This document shows, piece by piece, positions 61,774-64,000 of a stretch of DNA of 64,000 nucleotides; position 1 is the stretch's first letter, and each line of letters starts with the position of its first letter. A program made the position numbers and the translations under genes. The notes below the pieces were generated by a model. That model was not told where the DNA came from. It saw only the letters and a program-made list of their open reading frames with translations, and did not search any database. The stretch is from Saccharothrix sp. NRRL B-16314 (lineage in GTDB: Bacteria; Actinomycetota; Actinomycetes; Mycobacteriales; Pseudonocardiaceae): positions 124,001 to 188,000 of the forward strand of contig NZ_JNXC01000003.1 in the NCBI RefSeq assembly GCF_000716595.1. The letters are read 5' to 3'.

Positions 61774-61828
61774 TTCCCTCGGTGAAGGCCATCTGCGCAG
61801 GTCAGATGGTCTCTACCAATCGAGGGAA
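61774..61828 (+). promoter_or_regulatory. nested hairpin in the leader of the secreted protease
   Basis: Outer stem TTCCCTCG (61774-61781) with CGAGGGAA (61821-61828); inner stem CCATCTG (61789-61795) with CAGATGG (61803-61809). The 3' arm contains GAGGGAA, 14 nt before the ATG, so folding could influence translation. Confidence 0.45.
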
Positions 61829-61841
61829 AGCAGGCTGACGC

Positions 61842-63086
61842 ATGCGCAGATCAATTCGTGGGGTATTCGCCGGATCTCTGGCGGTGGCACTCGCCTTTTC
61901 CGGCGCGTTGGTCGCCGGTGCGGAATCCCAGGACACCGAAGATCGGCTTCCTGGGGACGTGCTGGCCGCGATGCAGCGCGATCTCGGGCTCAACGCGGAA
62001 CAGGCGAACAGACGCGCGGTCCAGCAGGAAGCGGCCGACCGCCTCGACGACGTGCTCAAGGCGCGACTGGGCGCGGCGTTCGGCGGCGCCTGGTTCGACG
62101 GGGCTTCGGGCAAGCTCGTGGTCGGCGTCACCGACGCCGGCCGGGCGGACGCCGTGACCGCCGCGGGTGCGCAGTCACGCGTGGTCAAGCACAGCGAGAA
62201 CGACCTCGAAGCCGTCAAGGCCGAACTGGACGCGCTCGCCGGCGGGCGGGGCGACGCCCAGCGCAAGGCCGCTCCGGGCCGGGCCGACAAGGCGGCCGTG
62301 GAAGGTCTCACCAGCTGGTCGGTCGACCCCGTGACGAACACGGTCACCGTCACCGCGCTCAAGGGGGCCAAGGGCCTGGCGACCCTGGCCAAGTACGGCG
62401 ATGCCGTGCGGGTCGAGACCACCGCGACCGAGCCGCAGACCACCGCGTTCCTCGACGGTGGCGACGACCTCAACTACCCGAACGGCGGCTGCTCGGCGGG
62501 CTTCAACATGCGCAACACCACCACCGGTGTGCGGTACGTGCTGACCGCGGGCCACTGCGGCGCGGCCGGCTCCGTCGTGCGCGGCCAGGGCAACGTGGTG
62601 ATCGGCTCGGTGCAGGCCGCGTTCTTCCCGACCTACGACGACGGGCTGGTCCGCGTCACCAACACGGGCGCGTGGACGCAGGGGCCGTGGGTGGACGTGA
62701 ACCCGCCCAACGGCGGCATCGTGGTCGTGAGCGGGTACAGCGACTCCCCGGTCGGGACCGCGATCTGCAAGTCCGGTCGGACCACCAAGCTGACCTGCGG
62801 CACCATCACCGCGAAGCGGCAGACCGTCACGTACACCGGCGGCCTGACGGTGTACGACCTGACCCGGCACAACGCGTGCGTCGAGCCGGGCGACTCGGGC
62901 GGCTCGAACTACCGCAACGCGGGCACCCGCACCGCCGAGGGCGTGACCAGCGGCGCGCAGCTGTACAACGTGGGCGGCAGGGCCCGCTGCGGCCAGGTCG
63001 TCGGCGTGGCGAACGTGTCCTGGTACTACCCGGCCGCGCTCAGCGTGCCGTACTACCAGGGCGCCTACGGTGCCACGCTCTGGTGA
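61842..63086 (+). CDS. streptogrisin-like secreted serine protease (S1) with pro-domain
   Basis: 414 residues: signal peptide 1-28, alpha-lytic-type pro-region about 35-200, mature protease about 202-414. Triad His238 (TAGHC), Asp266 (TYDDGLVRV), Ser352 (EPGDSGG). Disulfides Cys217/Cys239 and Cys309/Cys319-like pairs are present. Degrades extracellular protein after self-processing of the pro-region. It is the active relative of the dead homologue at 1686-2300. Confidence 0.95.
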   Translation: MRRSIRGVFAGSLAVALAFSGALVAGAESQDTEDRLPGDVLAAMQRDLGLNAEQANRRAVQQEAADRLDDVLKARLGAAFGGAWFDGASGKLVVGVTDAGRADAVTAAGAQSRVVKHSENDLEAVKAELDALAGGRGDAQRKAAPGRADKAAVEGLTSWSVDPVTNTVTVTALKGAKGLATLAKYGDAVRVETTATEPQTTAFLDGGDDLNYPNGGCSAGFNMRNTTTGVRYVLTAGHCGAAGSVVRGQGNVVIGSVQAAFFPTYDDGLVRVTNTGAWTQGPWVDVNPPNGGIVVVSGYSDSPVGTAICKSGRTTKLTCGTITAKRQTVTYTGGLTVYDLTRHNACVEPGDSGGSNYRNAGTRTAEGVTSGAQLYNVGGRARCGQVVGVANVSWYYPAALSVPYYQGAYGATLW

Positions 63087-63101
63087 CGCCGTGACGTGAC
63101 G

Positions 63102-63140
63102 GGTGGCCGGCCGGCGCGGGAGACGCGCCGGCCGGCCACC
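63102..63140. terminator. shared terminator of protease and symporter genes
   Basis: Perfect 17-bp stem (63102-63118 with 63124-63140) around a 5-nt loop, between two convergent genes. Confidence 0.75.
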
Positions 63141-63144
63141 TGGC

Positions 63145-64000
63145 TCACGCGGCCTTGGCGGCCACCGCCTCGTCGACGTCCGGCGGCTGGTAGCCCTTGT
63201 GCCGCAACGACATCAGGCCACCGACGATCAACGTCACCAGCACGCCGAGCGGCGTGTACCACGGGTAGGCCAGCGAGACGATCTTCTGGGCGGGCGCGGC
63301 CGGCGAGAAGTCGATCTGTAGCGCCGCCTCCGGCCCGACGAACTTCACGCCGAGGATCACGAACGCCATCACCACCACGGTCACGCCGAACGCCACGATC
63401 GCGTCGAGCTGCTTGGCCTTGCGGAACAGCAGCCCGAGCAGGAACGCGCCGAGCAGCGCGCCGTACGTGAACCCGGCGATCGACAGGCCCTGCTCCACGA
63501 TCGGGTTGCCGCGGCGGGTCAGCGTGGCGAACAGGCCGGCGCACACGATCAGCAGGCCGGCCCAGACCACGGTCCAGATCCGACCCTGGCGGAACACCTC
63601 GGCCTCGGTCATCGGCCGCCGCACGACCTTCTGCACGATGTCCGTCACGGTCGAGGAGGCCAGCGCGCCGAGCGACGACGACAGCGCCGCCGCCAGGATG
63701 CCCGCGAGCACGAACCCGGACAGGCCGGACGGCATGTCGTTGACGATGAAGTTCGCGAACAGCTCGTCGTTGTTGTTGAGCCCGAGGTCCTTGACCGGGT
63801 TGGCGGCCTTGTAGAACGCCCACAGCATCACGCCGATGAAGAGGAACAGCAGGAACTGGAGGAACACGACGACGCCGCTGGCGATCAGCGCCTTCTGCGC
63901 CGCCCGCACGTCCTTGGTGGCCATCAGCCGCTGCACGATCAGCTGGTCCGCGCCGTGCGACGCCATGGACAGCACCGCACCGCCGATGAACGCCGTGACG
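63145..64000 (-). CDS. sodium:solute symporter, C-terminal part
   Basis: Partial: the reading frame runs off the right edge (at least 284 residues seen). Several transmembrane helices, with SHGADQLIVQRLMATKD and LSGFVLAGILAAALSSSLGALASS matching the SSS (SLC5-like) family conserved helices. Imports a sugar, amino acid or carboxylate with Na+. Substrate unknown. The tail ends VDEAVAAKAA after the last helix. Confidence 0.88.
   Translation of the reverse strand, partial: VTAFIGGAVLSMASHGADQLIVQRLMATKDVRAAQKALIASGVVVFLQFLLFLFIGVMLWAFYKAANPVKDLGLNNNDELFANFIVNDMPSGLSGFVLAGILAAALSSSLGALASSTVTDIVQKVVRRPMTEAEVFRQGRIWTVVWAGLLIVCAGLFATLTRRGNPIVEQGLSIAGFTYGALLGAFLLGLLFRKAKQLDAIVAFGVTVVVMAFVILGVKFVGPEAALQIDFSPAAPAQKIVSLAYPWYTPLGVLVTLIVGGLMSLRHKGYQPPDVDEAVAAKAA

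Overview
The window is very GC-rich, gene-dense actinobacterial chromosome. Gene order strongly recalls the Mycobacterium tuberculosis segment running from gltX to smc: gltX, two tRNAs, an IclR regulator, leuCD, hupB, mutT1, ppk1, fbiD, gpsA, ddlA, thiL, ung, recG, pyc, rsmD, coaD, sepIVA, rnc, mutM, acyP, smc. Streptogrisin-type proteases, a CBM2 glycosidase behind a CebR-type operator, a Scy/FilP-like coiled-coil protein, and the absence of mycobacterial lipid genes point to a filamentous soil actinomycete, probably Pseudonocardiales (Saccharothrix, Lentzea or Actinosynnema type). That taxonomic placement is inference.

Left part (1-11 kb): citramalate-synthase-like cimA; a secreted protease paralogue that has lost all three catalytic residues; an FAH-family enzyme; a flavoprotein monooxygenase; gltX; a HAD phosphatase; tRNA-Gln and tRNA-Glu; then ndgR divergent from leuCD, followed by hup. 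Region 11.0-11.7 kb is a non-coding island with two kinds of short tandem repeat.

Middle (11.7-34 kb): ppk1-mutT1 (polyphosphate, nucleotide sanitation); a secreted glycosidase; fbiD (cofactor F420); plsC-gpsA-PLP lyase; a cysteine-type leader peptide followed by cysteine dioxygenase; a MocR regulator divergent from a PPOX protein; ddlA; thiL; ung; a secreted three-repeat protein of unknown function; rpmB; a fakA-like gene; recG; and an LprG/LppX-type lipoprotein.

Right-centre (34-48 kb): a polar-growth coiled-coil protein divergent from pyruvate carboxylase; rsmD-coaD; a secreted guanyl RNase; then sepIVA, yceD-like gene, rpmF, rnc, a 76-residue gene and mutM. A MarR gene with palindromes, an orphan KdpE-like regulator and an NDH-2-like flavoprotein follow.

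Right (48-64 kb): an AAC(2')-I-like aminoglycoside acetyltransferase; three membrane-anchored or secreted Thr/Pro-rich proteins, one with a CAP domain; acyP; an ECF sigma/anti-sigma pair; smc with a long Ala/Pro/Glu-rich tail; adenosine-deaminase-family gene; an acyltransferase; a DinB/P450 pair; a double GNAT; an active streptogrisin-like protease; and a truncated Na+/solute symporter at the edge. I see no prophage, insertion sequence, CRISPR array, rRNA or biosynthetic gene cluster. The most unusual points are the dead protease, the Cys leader peptide before the cysteine dioxygenase, the shared intergenic repeats at about 11.1 and 23.6 kb, the SMC tail, the three-repeat secreted protein and the AAC(2') gene.
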